Positions 27,118 through 35,846 of a DNA stretch of 64,000 nt are shown here, in pieces. The DNA is from Pseudomonadota bacterium. Its GTDB lineage: Bacteria; Myxococcota; Myxococcia; Myxococcales; Myxococcaceae. The notes beneath the pieces were generated by a model that was not told the DNA's origin, made no database searches, and worked only from the letters and a program-made list of their open reading frames with translations. Position 1 is the stretch's first letter, and each line of letters begins with the position of its first letter. Where the stretch lies: contig JAFAAN010000009.1 of the NCBI GenBank assembly GCA_023426545.1, forward strand, positions 1 through 64,000. The letters run 5' to 3'. The position numbers and the translations under genes were made by a program.

Positions 27118-27368
27118 GGGGCGCCCGCGCCCTCGGACGCGGGGGACGGCGGCGTGAGCGGCGTCTCCACCCCACCCTCCGGGGTGGGCGTGAGCGTCGG
27201 GCCCGACGGCTCCGGGAGCCCGCGCTCCGACTCCGTGGGGGGCGGCTGCGCCTGCGTCGCGGGCGCCGGCGGCGGTCCGGGCGGCCGGGGCGGGCCCTTG
27301 ATGCCACACGCCACCAGCGTCAACGACAGGCTGGCGGCCACCCAGAGCGGAGCGAGCGCGGCGCGCAT
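27114..27368 (-). CDS. LptM-like small lipoprotein
   Basis: An 84-residue predicted lipoprotein. The signal MRAALAPLWVAASLSLTLVAC ends in a lipobox with Cys21, followed at once by GIKGPPRPP. The C-G-x-K-G-P start of the mature protein is the hallmark of LptM (YifL), which assists LptD maturation in Escherichia coli; yifL lies next to dapF there. The remainder is a proline/threonine-rich disordered tail, much longer than in LptM. It starts 2 bp after the outer-membrane protein stop and overlaps lysA by GTGA. A role in LptD assembly is inference from the motif and context. Confidence 0.75.
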   Translation of the reverse strand: MRAALAPLWVAASLSLTLVACGIKGPPRPPGPPPAPATQAQPPPTESERGLPEPSGPTLTPTPEGGVETPLTPPSPASEGAGAP

Positions 27369-27370
27369 GG

Positions 27371-29182
27371 CTAGAACTGGACGCCCAGCCAGCCGCGGAT
27401 GGTCTGCGGCGTGTCGAGGTCCCTGCGCAGCACCGCCTCGTGCTCCTGCAGGCCGCTCATCGGGAACAGGATGCCGTAGGCGACGCCGGCGATGAACCCG
27501 TCCTCCGTCTTGTAGTCCGCGCCCACGTTCACCTCCACGCCCAGCGCCCGGTTCGTGAACGACGGCGTGGACTGCGCGTAGATGGCCTGCGAGTAGATGA
27601 TGCGGCCATAGAGGTCGAAGCCCTCGGTGATGGAGTACTTCGCCGACGGGCGGATGTAGAAGGCGTCCGTCACGCCGACCAGCAGCTCGCGCCACAGGAT
27701 GAGGTCGATGCGGTAGTCGCGGTTGAAGCGGAAGTTGCGGATGGCGTTGTCCGTGCAACCGCCCGTGCCGCAGGCGTACTGCGGGCCCTCGAAGTCACCG
27801 GGAGCCGTCTGCCCGTTGGTGCCCGTGCCCGGGCGGCCCGGCTGGTTGCCGAAGCCCGGCGCCTTGTCGCCGGAGGCGAAGCCCAGCTCCAGGTTCAGCG
27901 ACAGCTTCTGGTTCAGCAGCTTCAGCTCGCCCTGCGCCACGCCGCCGAACTGGGCGACGGTGAGGCTCTGGTTGAGCGTGGGGTCGTTGATGGCGCCCAC
28001 GTCCAGCGCGCGGTTGCCGATGCGGCCCAGCATGGCGGCGAACTCGAACTCCAGCCGCCAGTTCTTCTCCTCGTACCGGAGCCAGAAGTCCGGCACGTAC
28101 AGCGAGGCGTCGCGCGGGATGAAGCCGGTGTTCGGCCCATTGGTGGTGGAGCCGTCGTACTCCCACTTCTGCGTGCGGTAGGTGAAGTGCAGGCCGTACT
28201 GGAGCACGCCCTGGTTGTTGTCCAGCTTGGAGCGGATGACCTGGTCGGTGTCGCGGCGGGCAATCGCAAGCACCCAGCTGTGCGCGTCGTCGGACTGGGT
28301 CAGGTCGACGGGCTCACCCACGTTGCCGCGGGTGTCGATGACGCCCTCCGAGTTGAAGTCCAGCATCGGCGTCACGTACCAGCCCTCGAAGGGGTTGGTG
28401 ACGAACTGGATGCGGTCCACGGTGTCGCCGAAGTCGCAGTCGAAGCAGGTGCCGTCGTTGCGCAGCATGCCCAGGCCCCACTGGCTGCCCATGCGGCCGA
28501 AGCGCAGGATGCCCACCGGCGTCTTCACCTCGCCGTAGGCGCGGCGCAGCTTGATGGAGTCCTGGAGCGCGTCCGACAGGGGGGCCTGGCTCTCGGAGAA
28601 GATGCCGAAGATGTTGCGCGTGTTGCCGGGCAGCAGCGTGTCGGGCATGGAGCCCATCACGAAGTTGTCCAGGCCGAGCACCTCCATCTTCAACGCCACC
28701 TGCTCGGAGATGTTGAAGGTGGGCGCCAGGCGCACGCGCATGGTGGCGAAGGACTGGGTGTTCTCCTGCGCACTGCGAGGCGAGCGCGGGAAGAGCTCCC
28801 GGCCGGGCTCCTTGCCCAGGTCGAACTTGTAGAAGAGCGTGGGGCGGACGCGGAAGTAGCCGTCGAGCGTGAAGACCTCGAGCTTGCGCTTCTCCTCCGG
28901 GAACTCCTCGGCCCACTCGTCCGTGGCGCCAATGGACTGCTTCGCGGCCTCGGCGCGAATCTCCTCGCGCAGCTCTTCCTTCAGCGCCTCCAGGTCATCG
29001 CGGCTGACGGCCTCGCGGAGGGAGGTCACGGGCGCGGTCTCCGCGGGCGCGGCGGGGGCGGACTCGGAGGGAGCAGCGGGCGCGGCTTCCGCTGGCGCGG
29101 GCGAGCTACCCTCCGGCACCGGCGTCTGCGCGGTGGCCGTGGACGAAGCGACGAGCAGCGCCGCCAGCAGGGCGTGAGACAT
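27371..29182 (-). CDS. Outer-membrane beta-barrel protein of unknown function
   Basis: A 603-residue exported protein. A signal peptide (about 1-19) is followed by a long Ala/Pro/Ser-rich linker (20-60), a short coiled-coil helix (LREAVSRDDLEALKEELREEI), then a large part made of alternating short beta strands rich in aromatic residues, ending in GWLGVQF. The terminal Phe and strand pattern are typical of an outer-membrane barrel. Four cysteines (two in CFDCDF, two in CGTGGC) may pair in loops. It is the first gene of the operon that continues with the LptM-like lipoprotein and lysA. I do not recognise a specific transport function. Confidence 0.75.
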   Translation of the reverse strand: MSHALLAALLVASSTATAQTPVPEGSSPAPAEAAPAAPSESAPAAPAETAPVTSLREAVSRDDLEALKEELREEIRAEAAKQSIGATDEWAEEFPEEKRKLEVFTLDGYFRVRPTLFYKFDLGKEPGRELFPRSPRSAQENTQSFATMRVRLAPTFNISEQVALKMEVLGLDNFVMGSMPDTLLPGNTRNIFGIFSESQAPLSDALQDSIKLRRAYGEVKTPVGILRFGRMGSQWGLGMLRNDGTCFDCDFGDTVDRIQFVTNPFEGWYVTPMLDFNSEGVIDTRGNVGEPVDLTQSDDAHSWVLAIARRDTDQVIRSKLDNNQGVLQYGLHFTYRTQKWEYDGSTTNGPNTGFIPRDASLYVPDFWLRYEEKNWRLEFEFAAMLGRIGNRALDVGAINDPTLNQSLTVAQFGGVAQGELKLLNQKLSLNLELGFASGDKAPGFGNQPGRPGTGTNGQTAPGDFEGPQYACGTGGCTDNAIRNFRFNRDYRIDLILWRELLVGVTDAFYIRPSAKYSITEGFDLYGRIIYSQAIYAQSTPSFTNRALGVEVNVGADYKTEDGFIAGVAYGILFPMSGLQEHEAVLRRDLDTPQTIRGWLGVQF

Positions 29183-29310
29183 GGGCAACGATCTCCAGGG
29201 CCACCAGGGGTGGCCGGGTCTGAAAGGCGGGCGATTCAAGCCACGAGACCAAGGGGTGTCAACGCTTACCAGGGCGCGGCTTCGCGCCGTCAACGGCCGG
29301 CGCCCCGGCG

Positions 29311-30132
29311 TCACTTCGGCGTCCTCCCCAGCGGCTGGCACCGGGGACAGAAGTAAGTGGTACGGCCGCCCTGGGTGAAGGACTCGACCCGGGTGCCGCA
29401 CTGGGAGCATGGGCTGCCCGCGCGGCCGTAGACGAGGAACGGATTCTCCGACCTCCCCTCCTCCAGGTATACCGGTTCCTCCCCCTCCTGCTCCTTGAGG
29501 CCGAAGTCGATGGAGGCGCGGATGGCCTGCACCAGGCGCTTCCACTCGTCCGGCGTCAGGGAGCCGGGCTTGCGCGCGGGGTGGAGGCCGGCGCGGAAGA
29601 GGGCCTCGGCGGCGTGGATGTTGCCCAGGCCCGCGAGGCGCTCCTGGTCCATCAGGGCCACCTTCAGGTCCTTCCGGGAGGCGCCCACGGCCTGCTGGAG
29701 CTGCCCCGCGGTGAGGCCGTCCGCCAGCGGGTCCCGGCCCAGGATCCGCACCGCGTCCAGCTCGCGCAGGCGCGCGGCCGGCGCTGGCTCCAGGCGCCCG
29801 AACATGCGTGGATCTGAGAAGTGGATGACATGACCGTCGTCCAGGCGGAACCGGGCCCGGCTGTAGGGCTCCACCTGCCCCTCGGTGCGGCGGATGAACT
29901 TGCCCGTCATCCCCAGGTGCCCCAGCAGCCCCCTCCCCCCCTCGAAGGCGAAGAGCAGGTACTTGCCCCGGCGGACCAGGGACTCCAGCCGGCCACGGAG
30001 CGCATCGAACTGCTGGCGCTCGGCGCCCCGGAAGATGCGGGTGTCCTCCGACTCCGCGCGCACGACGCGCCGGTCGCTGAACCAGCGCACCAGGTTGCGC
30101 CGCGCGATTTCCACCTCGGGTAGCTCAGGCAT
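29311..30132 (-). CDS. mutM: Formamidopyrimidine-DNA glycosylase
   Basis: A 273-residue Fpg/MutM DNA repair enzyme that removes 8-oxoguanine and cuts the backbone. It begins MPELPEVEIARRNL with the catalytic Pro2 and Glu3, has the conserved lysine in RRGKYLLF, LGMTGKF, and LAGLGNIHAAEALF. The C-terminal zinc finger is complete (C-x2-C in CSQCG and C-x2-C in FCPRC). Start at 30132 is fixed by the requirement for Pro2. The catalytic features are those of Fpg rather than endonuclease VIII. It lies between the outer-membrane protein operon promoter (128-bp gap) and the divergent protease gene. Confidence 0.96.
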   Translation of the reverse strand: MPELPEVEIARRNLVRWFSDRRVVRAESEDTRIFRGAERQQFDALRGRLESLVRRGKYLLFAFEGGRGLLGHLGMTGKFIRRTEGQVEPYSRARFRLDDGHVIHFSDPRMFGRLEPAPAARLRELDAVRILGRDPLADGLTAGQLQQAVGASRKDLKVALMDQERLAGLGNIHAAEALFRAGLHPARKPGSLTPDEWKRLVQAIRASIDFGLKEQEGEEPVYLEEGRSENPFLVYGRAGSPCSQCGTRVESFTQGGRTTYFCPRCQPLGRTPK

Positions 30133-30296
30133 CCTGCGGGGCACATACACCGGGAGGCGGGCGCACGCACCGCCTACGTGCCTGCCTGGACGCACACACC
30201 ACGTCGCCCTTGAAGGCAGGTGCCCATGTGGGCGAGCGTCCCGCATCCCGCGGCGTGACGCGGCGTAGACCTCTGGAAAGAAAGGCACCACTCGGC

Positions 30297-31121
30297 ATGC
30301 AGCGCATCCTCGTGGCGGTACTGGGACTCACCCTGGCAACGGGACTGTCGGCGGGCTGCACCAAGCAGCGCATCTCCGCGGAGAAGGCCGTGGCCCGCAC
30401 CCTCATCTCCGACGAGCAGGAGGAGCAGCTCGGCAGGCAGGTCAAGCAGGAGCTGGAGACGAAGGAGAAGATCAAATACGTGGAGAACGCTGCCATCGTC
30501 GACTACGTGCGCGGCATCTCCTCGCAAGTCCTCGCCCAGGCGTCCAAGGACCGGCCGGGGGTGAAGTGGAAGATCAACGTCATCGATGACCCGAAGACGG
30601 TCAACGCGTTCGCCACGCCCGGCGGCTACCTGTACGTCTACACGGGCCTCATCCTGGCCGCGGACACCGAGGCGGAGCTGGTCGGCGTCATGGCGCACGA
30701 GGCGGGCCACGTGGTGGGCCGTCACTCCGCGCGCGCCATGGTCAACCAGATGGGCCTTCAGGCCATCACCCAGGCGGCGCTGGGGCAGAACCCGGGCACG
30801 GTGGCACAGATTACCGCGCAGCTCGTGAGCGGCGGCACCCTGCTGGCGCACGGCCGCAGCGAGGAAATCGAAGCCGACGAGTACGGCGCCCGCTACGCCT
30901 CTGGCGCGGGCTATGACCCGCGCGGGCTCGTCACCTTCTTCGAGAAGCTCCAGAAGGAGCAGGGCGAAACGCCCGCGCTGATGAAGTGGCTGAGCACGCA
31001 CCCGACCAACCGGGACCGCATCGTGAACATCCAGAAGCTCATCACGAAGTACAACCTGCGGGGCAGCAACAACGCCCCGGGCGGCCTGCCCGCCATCAAG
31101 CAGACGCTGGGCCGCAAGTAG
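30297..31121 (+). CDS. M48-family metalloprotease lipoprotein
   Basis: A 274-residue zinc protease anchored as a lipoprotein: the signal peptide ends in LSAGC with Cys21. The active site HEAGH is at residues 134-138, and the third ligand Glu lies in IEADEYGARYA. This is the BepA/LoiP-like group that degrades misassembled outer-membrane proteins, here without the TPR domain of BepA. AGAAAGG about 12 bases upstream of ATG 30297 supports that start. It converges with the YihY gene, with only 5 bp between the stops. A quality-control role at the outer membrane is inferred from the family. Confidence 0.92.
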   Translation: MQRILVAVLGLTLATGLSAGCTKQRISAEKAVARTLISDEQEEQLGRQVKQELETKEKIKYVENAAIVDYVRGISSQVLAQASKDRPGVKWKINVIDDPKTVNAFATPGGYLYVYTGLILAADTEAELVGVMAHEAGHVVGRHSARAMVNQMGLQAITQAALGQNPGTVAQITAQLVSGGTLLAHGRSEEIEADEYGARYASGAGYDPRGLVTFFEKLQKEQGETPALMKWLSTHPTNRDRIVNIQKLITKYNLRGSNNAPGGLPAIKQTLGRK

Positions 31122-31126
31122 TCCGC

Positions 31127-32140
31127 TCAGTGCAGCGAGGAGGAGCGGGGCGCCTGCTCCTCCTCGGTGGGCTCGGGCTCCAGCTCCCGGGCCACGCGCC
31201 GCCGCCACCGGAAACGCGCCAGCTTCGAGCGCATGGCGGTCTTCGCGTTCCTGGGCACCTGCGCCCCGACGTCACGCGCCCCCTTCGACGTCCCCTCCGC
31301 CGAGGCGTGCTCGAGGATGGCGTTGACCTCTCCTCCGAGGATGAAGATGAGCCCGGAGATGTAGAGCCACAGCAGCAGCACCACCACGCCGCCGATGGAG
31401 CCGTAGGTGACGTTGTACCTGCCGAAGTGCTCCACGTACTGCGTGAAGCCCCACGTGCTCACCAGCCACAGCCCCGTGCCCAGGACGGAGCCGGGGGTGA
31501 TGTACTTGAAGCGCTGCTTCACGTCGGGGAGCAGGAAGTAGCAGAGCGCCAGCACCAGCATCACCAGCGCCGCGGTGAAGGGCCAGCGTAGCCAGGACCA
31601 CACCAGGTGGAAGGCGTCCACCAGCTGGAGCTTCCCCGCCAGCCACAGCCCCAGCCTGCCGCCGAGCAGGAACACGGCGAAGGACAGCGGGATGAGCAGC
31701 GAGCCCAGCAGCGTCGCCACCAGGGCCAGGCCCTGTGTCTTCCAGAGGGGCCGCGACTCGGAGACGCCGTAGGCCAGGTTGAGCGCGGTGCGCAGCGCGT
31801 TCACCCCTCGCGAGGCCGACCACAGCGAGACGACGAGACCGGCCGTCAGCAGCTTGGGCTGGGGCTGATGGACCAGAGAGCGCAGGTGTCCATTGATGAG
31901 CTGCAACGCGTCGCCCGGCACCAGCGGACGGATGCGGTCCATCATCGCGTCCACCGCACCCGGGGCGAAGGGGAGGTACGCCACCAACGTGACGAGGAAG
32001 AAGAGGAACGGGAACAGCGAGAACAGGAGGTAGTACGACAGCTGCGCCGCGACGTCGGTGACGCTGTCCTCCTGGAACTCCTTCACGAAGCGCCGGCCGA
32101 GCTCGCGCCAGGTGAGGTGCTTGAGTCTGGGCCACCGCAT
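31127..32140 (-). CDS. YihY/BrkB-family inner membrane protein
   Basis: A 337-residue membrane protein with about six helices. Motifs such as AAQLSYYLLFSLFPFLFFLV, LVVSLWSASRGVNALRTALN and VEHFGRYNVTYGSIGGVVVL are typical of the YihY/BrkB family, once annotated as ribonuclease BN or virulence factor; the function is not firmly known. The ATG at 32140 is preferred over GTG 32161 because GAGGAGG lies about five bases upstream. The C-terminal cytoplasmic tail is basic, then acidic (ELEPEPTEEEQ), and longer than in most homologues. Confidence 0.88.
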   Translation of the reverse strand: MRWPRLKHLTWRELGRRFVKEFQEDSVTDVAAQLSYYLLFSLFPFLFFLVTLVAYLPFAPGAVDAMMDRIRPLVPGDALQLINGHLRSLVHQPQPKLLTAGLVVSLWSASRGVNALRTALNLAYGVSESRPLWKTQGLALVATLLGSLLIPLSFAVFLLGGRLGLWLAGKLQLVDAFHLVWSWLRWPFTAALVMLVLALCYFLLPDVKQRFKYITPGSVLGTGLWLVSTWGFTQYVEHFGRYNVTYGSIGGVVVLLLWLYISGLIFILGGEVNAILEHASAEGTSKGARDVGAQVPRNAKTAMRSKLARFRWRRRVARELEPEPTEEEQAPRSSSLH

Positions 32141-32272
32141 GCTCGCCTCCTCGCTCGACACCGCTTCGGGGACCGGAAGGTGGTCCCGGCGGAGCCGGCT
32201 GGCAGCGTGCGGGCTGGCAGGCGCCCGGCGGGCGCTTCGGACAGGAGACGATGCGAGGCCGGGCGCCGTGCG

Positions 32273-33160
32273 TCAGGCGACGTTGGGCGGCAGGTATCTG
32301 CCCAGGAGTGGACTGAGGCGGCCGCGCACCTCATCGGGGATGCGGCTGCGCTCGGTGCCGATGGCCAGCGCCAGCGCGGTGTCGCAGCGGCACGTCACGT
32401 GGGCCTCGGCGATGCGCGGCAGCGCGCGGCGGATGAGCGTAGCGCCGGTGGCTGTGACGGCCTTGCGGTGGTGGGACACCAGCGTCAGGAGGTCGTCGTG
32501 CTCCTGGCCCGGCGCGGGGGGCTGCCACGAATCGTAGTCCGTGGGCAGCGCCACCAGGGCGTAGTGCAGCTCCGCCTCGCGCGCGAGCCGGGCCTCGGGC
32601 ATGGCCGTCATCCCCACCAGGTCCCCGCCCCACGTGCGGTACAGCAGGCTCTCCGCGCGCGTGCTGAGCGAAGGCCCCTCGATGCAGACGTAGGTGGCCT
32701 CGGTGTGGACCGGAGGTCCCAGCGGGTCCCTCGCCTCGGCCAGCACCTGCCGCAGGGTGCCACAGAAGGGGTTGCCCAGCTCCACGTGGACGGCGACGTC
32801 GTCGTAGAAGGTGCAGGGTCGGCGGTAGGTGCGGTCGATGACCTGGTCCGGCACGACGGGCTGGAGCGGCTGGATGTGCTCGCGCAGGCTGCCCACGGTG
32901 CCCGTGGCCAGGACGTGGGTGACGCCCAGGGCCTTCAGCGCGTAGACGTTGGCGCGGTAGGGCGCGCGGGTGGCGTTGTAGATGTGGCCGGTGCCATGTC
33001 GGGCGACGAAGGCGACGGGGACGCCGTCCAGCTCGGTGGTGACGATGGGGCCCGCGTGAGGGCCGAAGGGCGTCTCGATGATGTGGGACTCGCCCTTGCC
33101 TGGAATGCCCAGCGCCTGGGCCAGCCCCGGGCTTCCGATGATGCCCACCCTGACAGCCAT
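32273..33160 (-). CDS. mtnP: Purine nucleoside phosphorylase / MTA phosphorylase family
   Basis: A 295-residue trimeric-type phosphorylase. RHGTGHIYNATRAPYRANVY, CIEGPSLSTRAES and DLVGMTAMPEARLARE are the family motifs. These align with 5'-methylthioadenosine or inosine phosphorylases, which split nucleosides with phosphate; methionine/purine salvage is the expected role. The phosphate loop reads GIIGSPGL, where family members usually have G-G-S-G. GAGGAGA just before ATG 33160 supports the start. An 8-bp-arm palindrome sits 12 bases upstream of the start (33172-33190) and may control it. The substrate choice between MTA and inosine is open. Confidence 0.85.
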   Translation of the reverse strand: MAVRVGIIGSPGLAQALGIPGKGESHIIETPFGPHAGPIVTTELDGVPVAFVARHGTGHIYNATRAPYRANVYALKALGVTHVLATGTVGSLREHIQPLQPVVPDQVIDRTYRRPCTFYDDVAVHVELGNPFCGTLRQVLAEARDPLGPPVHTEATYVCIEGPSLSTRAESLLYRTWGGDLVGMTAMPEARLAREAELHYALVALPTDYDSWQPPAPGQEHDDLLTLVSHHRKAVTATGATLIRRALPRIAEAHVTCRCDTALALAIGTERSRIPDEVRGRLSPLLGRYLPPNVA

Positions 33161-33171
33161 GTGTCTCCTCG

Positions 33172-33190
33172 TGGCGCGACCATCGCGCCA
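33172..33190. promoter_or_regulatory. Perfect inverted repeat between divergent genes
   Basis: TGGCGCGA-CCA-TCGCGCCA: two perfect 8-bp arms around a 3-base centre. It lies just upstream of the phosphorylase start and about 60 bp upstream of the divergent cysteine-rich protein gene, so it could be an operator or a 5' UTR hairpin. The binding protein is unknown. Confidence 0.45.
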
Positions 33191-33253
33191 GCGGACCATA
33201 ACGCGCCCCCCTCCCCCAGGAACCCCTGAAGACTGGTAGTTTTCGTAATCGCC

Positions 33254-34072
33254 ATGCGAGCCCTCCTGATTCTTGGCCTGACCTTCGCCGCCGGCACCGC
33301 CGCGGCCGCCGTCCCCTCCGGCTGCCAGGAGGACTTCGCGACGTGCAAGGAGGACTGCTCCATCGAGTTCGGGGGCAGCGGGCGCACCATCGAGAAGCTC
33401 ACCCACTGCCTGGCCAGCTGCCAGGAGAACGTGGGCCTGTGCGCGGATCGGCACTCGTCGCTGAAGGGGCTGCCCGCCGGGGTGGTGGCGGATCCTCCGA
33501 AGCGGCGAAAGGGCAAGAAGCTGAGCCGCGAGGAGGACCCCTTCGGGGATGGCGACGCGCAGCCCACGCGCAAGCGCGACCGGCGGGAAGACGACCCGTT
33601 CGGAGATGAGCGCCCGACGGGCCGCCGGGAAGGATACCGCGCCTCGGAGTCCTCCGTGTCGGCGGAGCCCTCGCGCCGCGCCCCGGAGCCCGTGCCCCCT
33701 CCGCCGCCGTCCTCCGGCGTCGCGGTGGAGGCCACGCGGACGGGGGTGTACCGGGCCAACGAGTCGGAGCCCCCTCGCGCGCCGGCCTCCCCCGACCCGA
33801 CGTCCCTGGGGGACCTCGACTCGCCGGACGACGAGCCCACGCCGGTAGCGGCGCCCTCCCCTGGGCCCACGCCGGCCCCCGTCGCGCCCGAGCCGGTCAG
33901 GTCGCCTCCCGCGAGCGCCACGAGCAAGAAGAAGGACCCGCTGCTCGATGACGACCTGCCCGAGCCCTCGGCTCCGGTCGTGAAGAAGCCCGTCCCCAGC
34001 CGGTCCAGCCGGCCGGAGCTCCCCCCCGAGCCCAAGGACGACATCTCCGTGTGGGACCCGAACGGCGACTGA
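33254..34072 (+). CDS. Secreted cysteine-rich protein with DPFGD repeats
   Basis: A 272-residue protein I do not recognise. A signal peptide (about 1-19) precedes a 45-residue cysteine core with the symmetric spacing C-x6-C-x3-C then 16 residues then C-x3-C-x6-C, which resembles a helical hairpin tied by disulfides. The remainder is disordered, rich in Pro, Asp, Arg and Ser, and contains the repeat E-[ED]-DPFGD twice (about 95-120) plus a related KDPLLDDD near the end. It ends in SVWDPNGD. It is probably exported to the envelope or outside. Its neighbour on the minus strand is the nucleoside phosphorylase; no operon partner is evident. Confidence 0.75.
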   Translation: MRALLILGLTFAAGTAAAAVPSGCQEDFATCKEDCSIEFGGSGRTIEKLTHCLASCQENVGLCADRHSSLKGLPAGVVADPPKRRKGKKLSREEDPFGDGDAQPTRKRDRREDDPFGDERPTGRREGYRASESSVSAEPSRRAPEPVPPPPPSSGVAVEATRTGVYRANESEPPRAPASPDPTSLGDLDSPDDEPTPVAAPSPGPTPAPVAPEPVRSPPASATSKKKDPLLDDDLPEPSAPVVKKPVPSRSSRPELPPEPKDDISVWDPNGD

Positions 34073-34247
34073 GCGACAGCGGCGCGCCGGTGGCACGGGC
34101 CGCACCTCCGCGGCGCCTGGAACGTAGCGCGTCGCACCAGAGCAGGTACGCCACCACCGATTCCCGCGAGGCACATGCCCGCGCGGATGAGGACCTGGAG
34201 GATGAGCGCGGCGTAGACCGGGCCCAGCGAATGCGAAGGGGTGGACG

Positions 34248-35267
34248 TCAGGGTTCGAGCTGGAGGAGCGCCCACTGCGCAGCGGTACGGACCAACTCGC
34301 TCGAATCGCCGCAGAGCTTCTCGAGCAGCGGTTTCGCGTCCGCCTGCTTCGCCACGCCCAGCGCATAAACGGCGTTGCGGCGGAGTCCGTCGTAGCGTGC
34401 GCGCGCCAGCGCTGTGCCGGGAATCAGGTGCTCATACTGCTCCAGCGTGAGCCCCGCGAGCTCGCGCACGCCCAGCGTGGCCACCGCCCTGGGCGCGAAG
34501 CGCGGGTGCTCCGCGAACACCGGCCGGCGGTTCAGCGGGCACACCTGCTGGCAGATGTCACAGCCAAAAATCAGGTTGTCGAACTTGAGCCGGAACGCCT
34601 CCGGCACCTGCTGCTCGCGGTTCTCGATGGTCTGGTAGGACAAGCACGCCCGCGCATCCACGCGGCCGTTCCCCACCAGCGCGCCCGTAGGGCAGGACAC
34701 GAGGCAGCGGCGGCACGCGCCGCACCGGTCCGCCGCGGGGCCGTCGCCGTAGTCGTCGACCTCCGCGTCCAGCACGAGCGTGGCCAGCAGCACCCACGAG
34801 CCATAGGGCTCGGTGATGAAGCAGCCATTCTTCCCCACGTAGCCAAGCCCCGCGCGCGCCGCCCACACCTTCTCCATCAGCGGGCCGCTGTCCACGCTGC
34901 CGTAGGTCCCCAGCCCGGGGTACATCACGCTGATGGCCTTGCGGAACGCCTTCATCCGGTCGCGCAGCGTGGAGTGGTAGTCGCGGCCGCGCGCGTAGCG
35001 GGCAATGGGCGAGTCCGCCGACTGCGCATCGTCCCGCCAGTAGTTGTTGGCGAAGGAGATGACCGTCTTCGCCCCGGGCAGCAGCAATGAGACGTCCAGG
35101 CGCTCGGCCGCCCGCTCGCCCATCCAGTCCATGTCCGCGGCATGTCCGGCGGCCACCCACGACAGGAGGAAGTCAGGGGGGATGGGCTCCGCGCGCGCGA
35201 AGCCCACGAGGTCGAAGCCCACCGAGCGGGCGAGGTCACGCAGATGGGCGGTGGGCAGCACGTTCAC
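34248..35267 (-). CDS. queG: Epoxyqueuosine reductase
   Basis: A 339-residue cobalamin-dependent QueG that makes queuosine in tRNA from epoxyqueuosine. Two ferredoxin-type clusters are complete: CGACRRCLVSCP and CDICQQVCP. The N-terminal cobalamin-binding domain and C-terminal HEAT-like repeats (LRRNAVYALG, LVRTAAQWALLQLEP) match the family. Start is GTG at 35267. It lies 18 bp downstream of a cobalamin adenosyltransferase gene, which supplies a form of the cofactor it needs; that pairing is a reasonable functional link. Other queuosine genes are not in this window. Confidence 0.95.
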   Translation of the reverse strand: MNVLPTAHLRDLARSVGFDLVGFARAEPIPPDFLLSWVAAGHAADMDWMGERAAERLDVSLLLPGAKTVISFANNYWRDDAQSADSPIARYARGRDYHSTLRDRMKAFRKAISVMYPGLGTYGSVDSGPLMEKVWAARAGLGYVGKNGCFITEPYGSWVLLATLVLDAEVDDYGDGPAADRCGACRRCLVSCPTGALVGNGRVDARACLSYQTIENREQQVPEAFRLKFDNLIFGCDICQQVCPLNRRPVFAEHPRFAPRAVATLGVRELAGLTLEQYEHLIPGTALARARYDGLRRNAVYALGVAKQADAKPLLEKLCGDSSELVRTAAQWALLQLEP

Positions 35268-35285
35268 GAGGCGCGTCCAGCTCGA

Positions 35286-35846
35286 CTACTTGGAGGGCTT
35301 CGCCGGAATCCACTTCACGTCCTCCACGCCGGCACGGTGGTTGACCACGCGGGCGAGGACGAAGAGCAGGTCGGAGAGCCTGTTGAGGTAGACGACCACC
35401 GCCTTCGGAATCTTCCCCTCGCGCAGGAGCGGCACCACGCGCCGCTCCGCGCGGCGGCAGACGGTGCGCGCCAGGTGCAGGGCGCTGGCGGCCTGCGTGC
35501 CGCCGGGCAGGATGAAGTGGGTCATCGGCGGCAGCTCGGCCTCGAACCCGTCGATGGCGCGCTCCATGTCCTCGGCCCACTCGGCCTTCAGCTCGGGGAT
35601 GTGCGCCGAGGCCTTGGTGCCCTCGGGCGTGGCGAGCACCGCGCCCACCGTGAAGAGCTGGTCCTGCAGCCGGTGCAGCAGCGCGTCCACCTCCGTCGGG
35701 CCCTCGAAGCTCCGCACGAGGCCGAGCGTGGCGTTCAGCTCGTCCACCTCCCCATAGGCATCCACACGCACGTCGTCCTTCGCGACGCGTCCGCCACCGA
35801 ACAGACCGGTCTCTCCTGCATCCCCGCTCTTCGTGTAGAGTTTCAT
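35286..35846 (-). CDS. PduO-type cob(I)alamin adenosyltransferase
   Basis: A 186-residue adenosyltransferase that makes adenosylcobalamin from cob(I)alamin and ATP. Diagnostic features are the N-terminal KLYTKSGDAGETGLFGG (ATP loop), DAYGEVDELNATLGL, and the C-terminal CRRAERRVVPL and YLNRLSDLLFVLAR. Start ATG 35846. It is upstream of queG in the same direction (18 bp) and divergent from thyA across about 140 bp. No cobalamin riboswitch-like structure was recognised in that gap. Confidence 0.95.
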   Translation of the reverse strand: MKLYTKSGDAGETGLFGGGRVAKDDVRVDAYGEVDELNATLGLVRSFEGPTEVDALLHRLQDQLFTVGAVLATPEGTKASAHIPELKAEWAEDMERAIDGFEAELPPMTHFILPGGTQAASALHLARTVCRRAERRVVPLLREGKIPKAVVVYLNRLSDLLFVLARVVNHRAGVEDVKWIPAKPSK

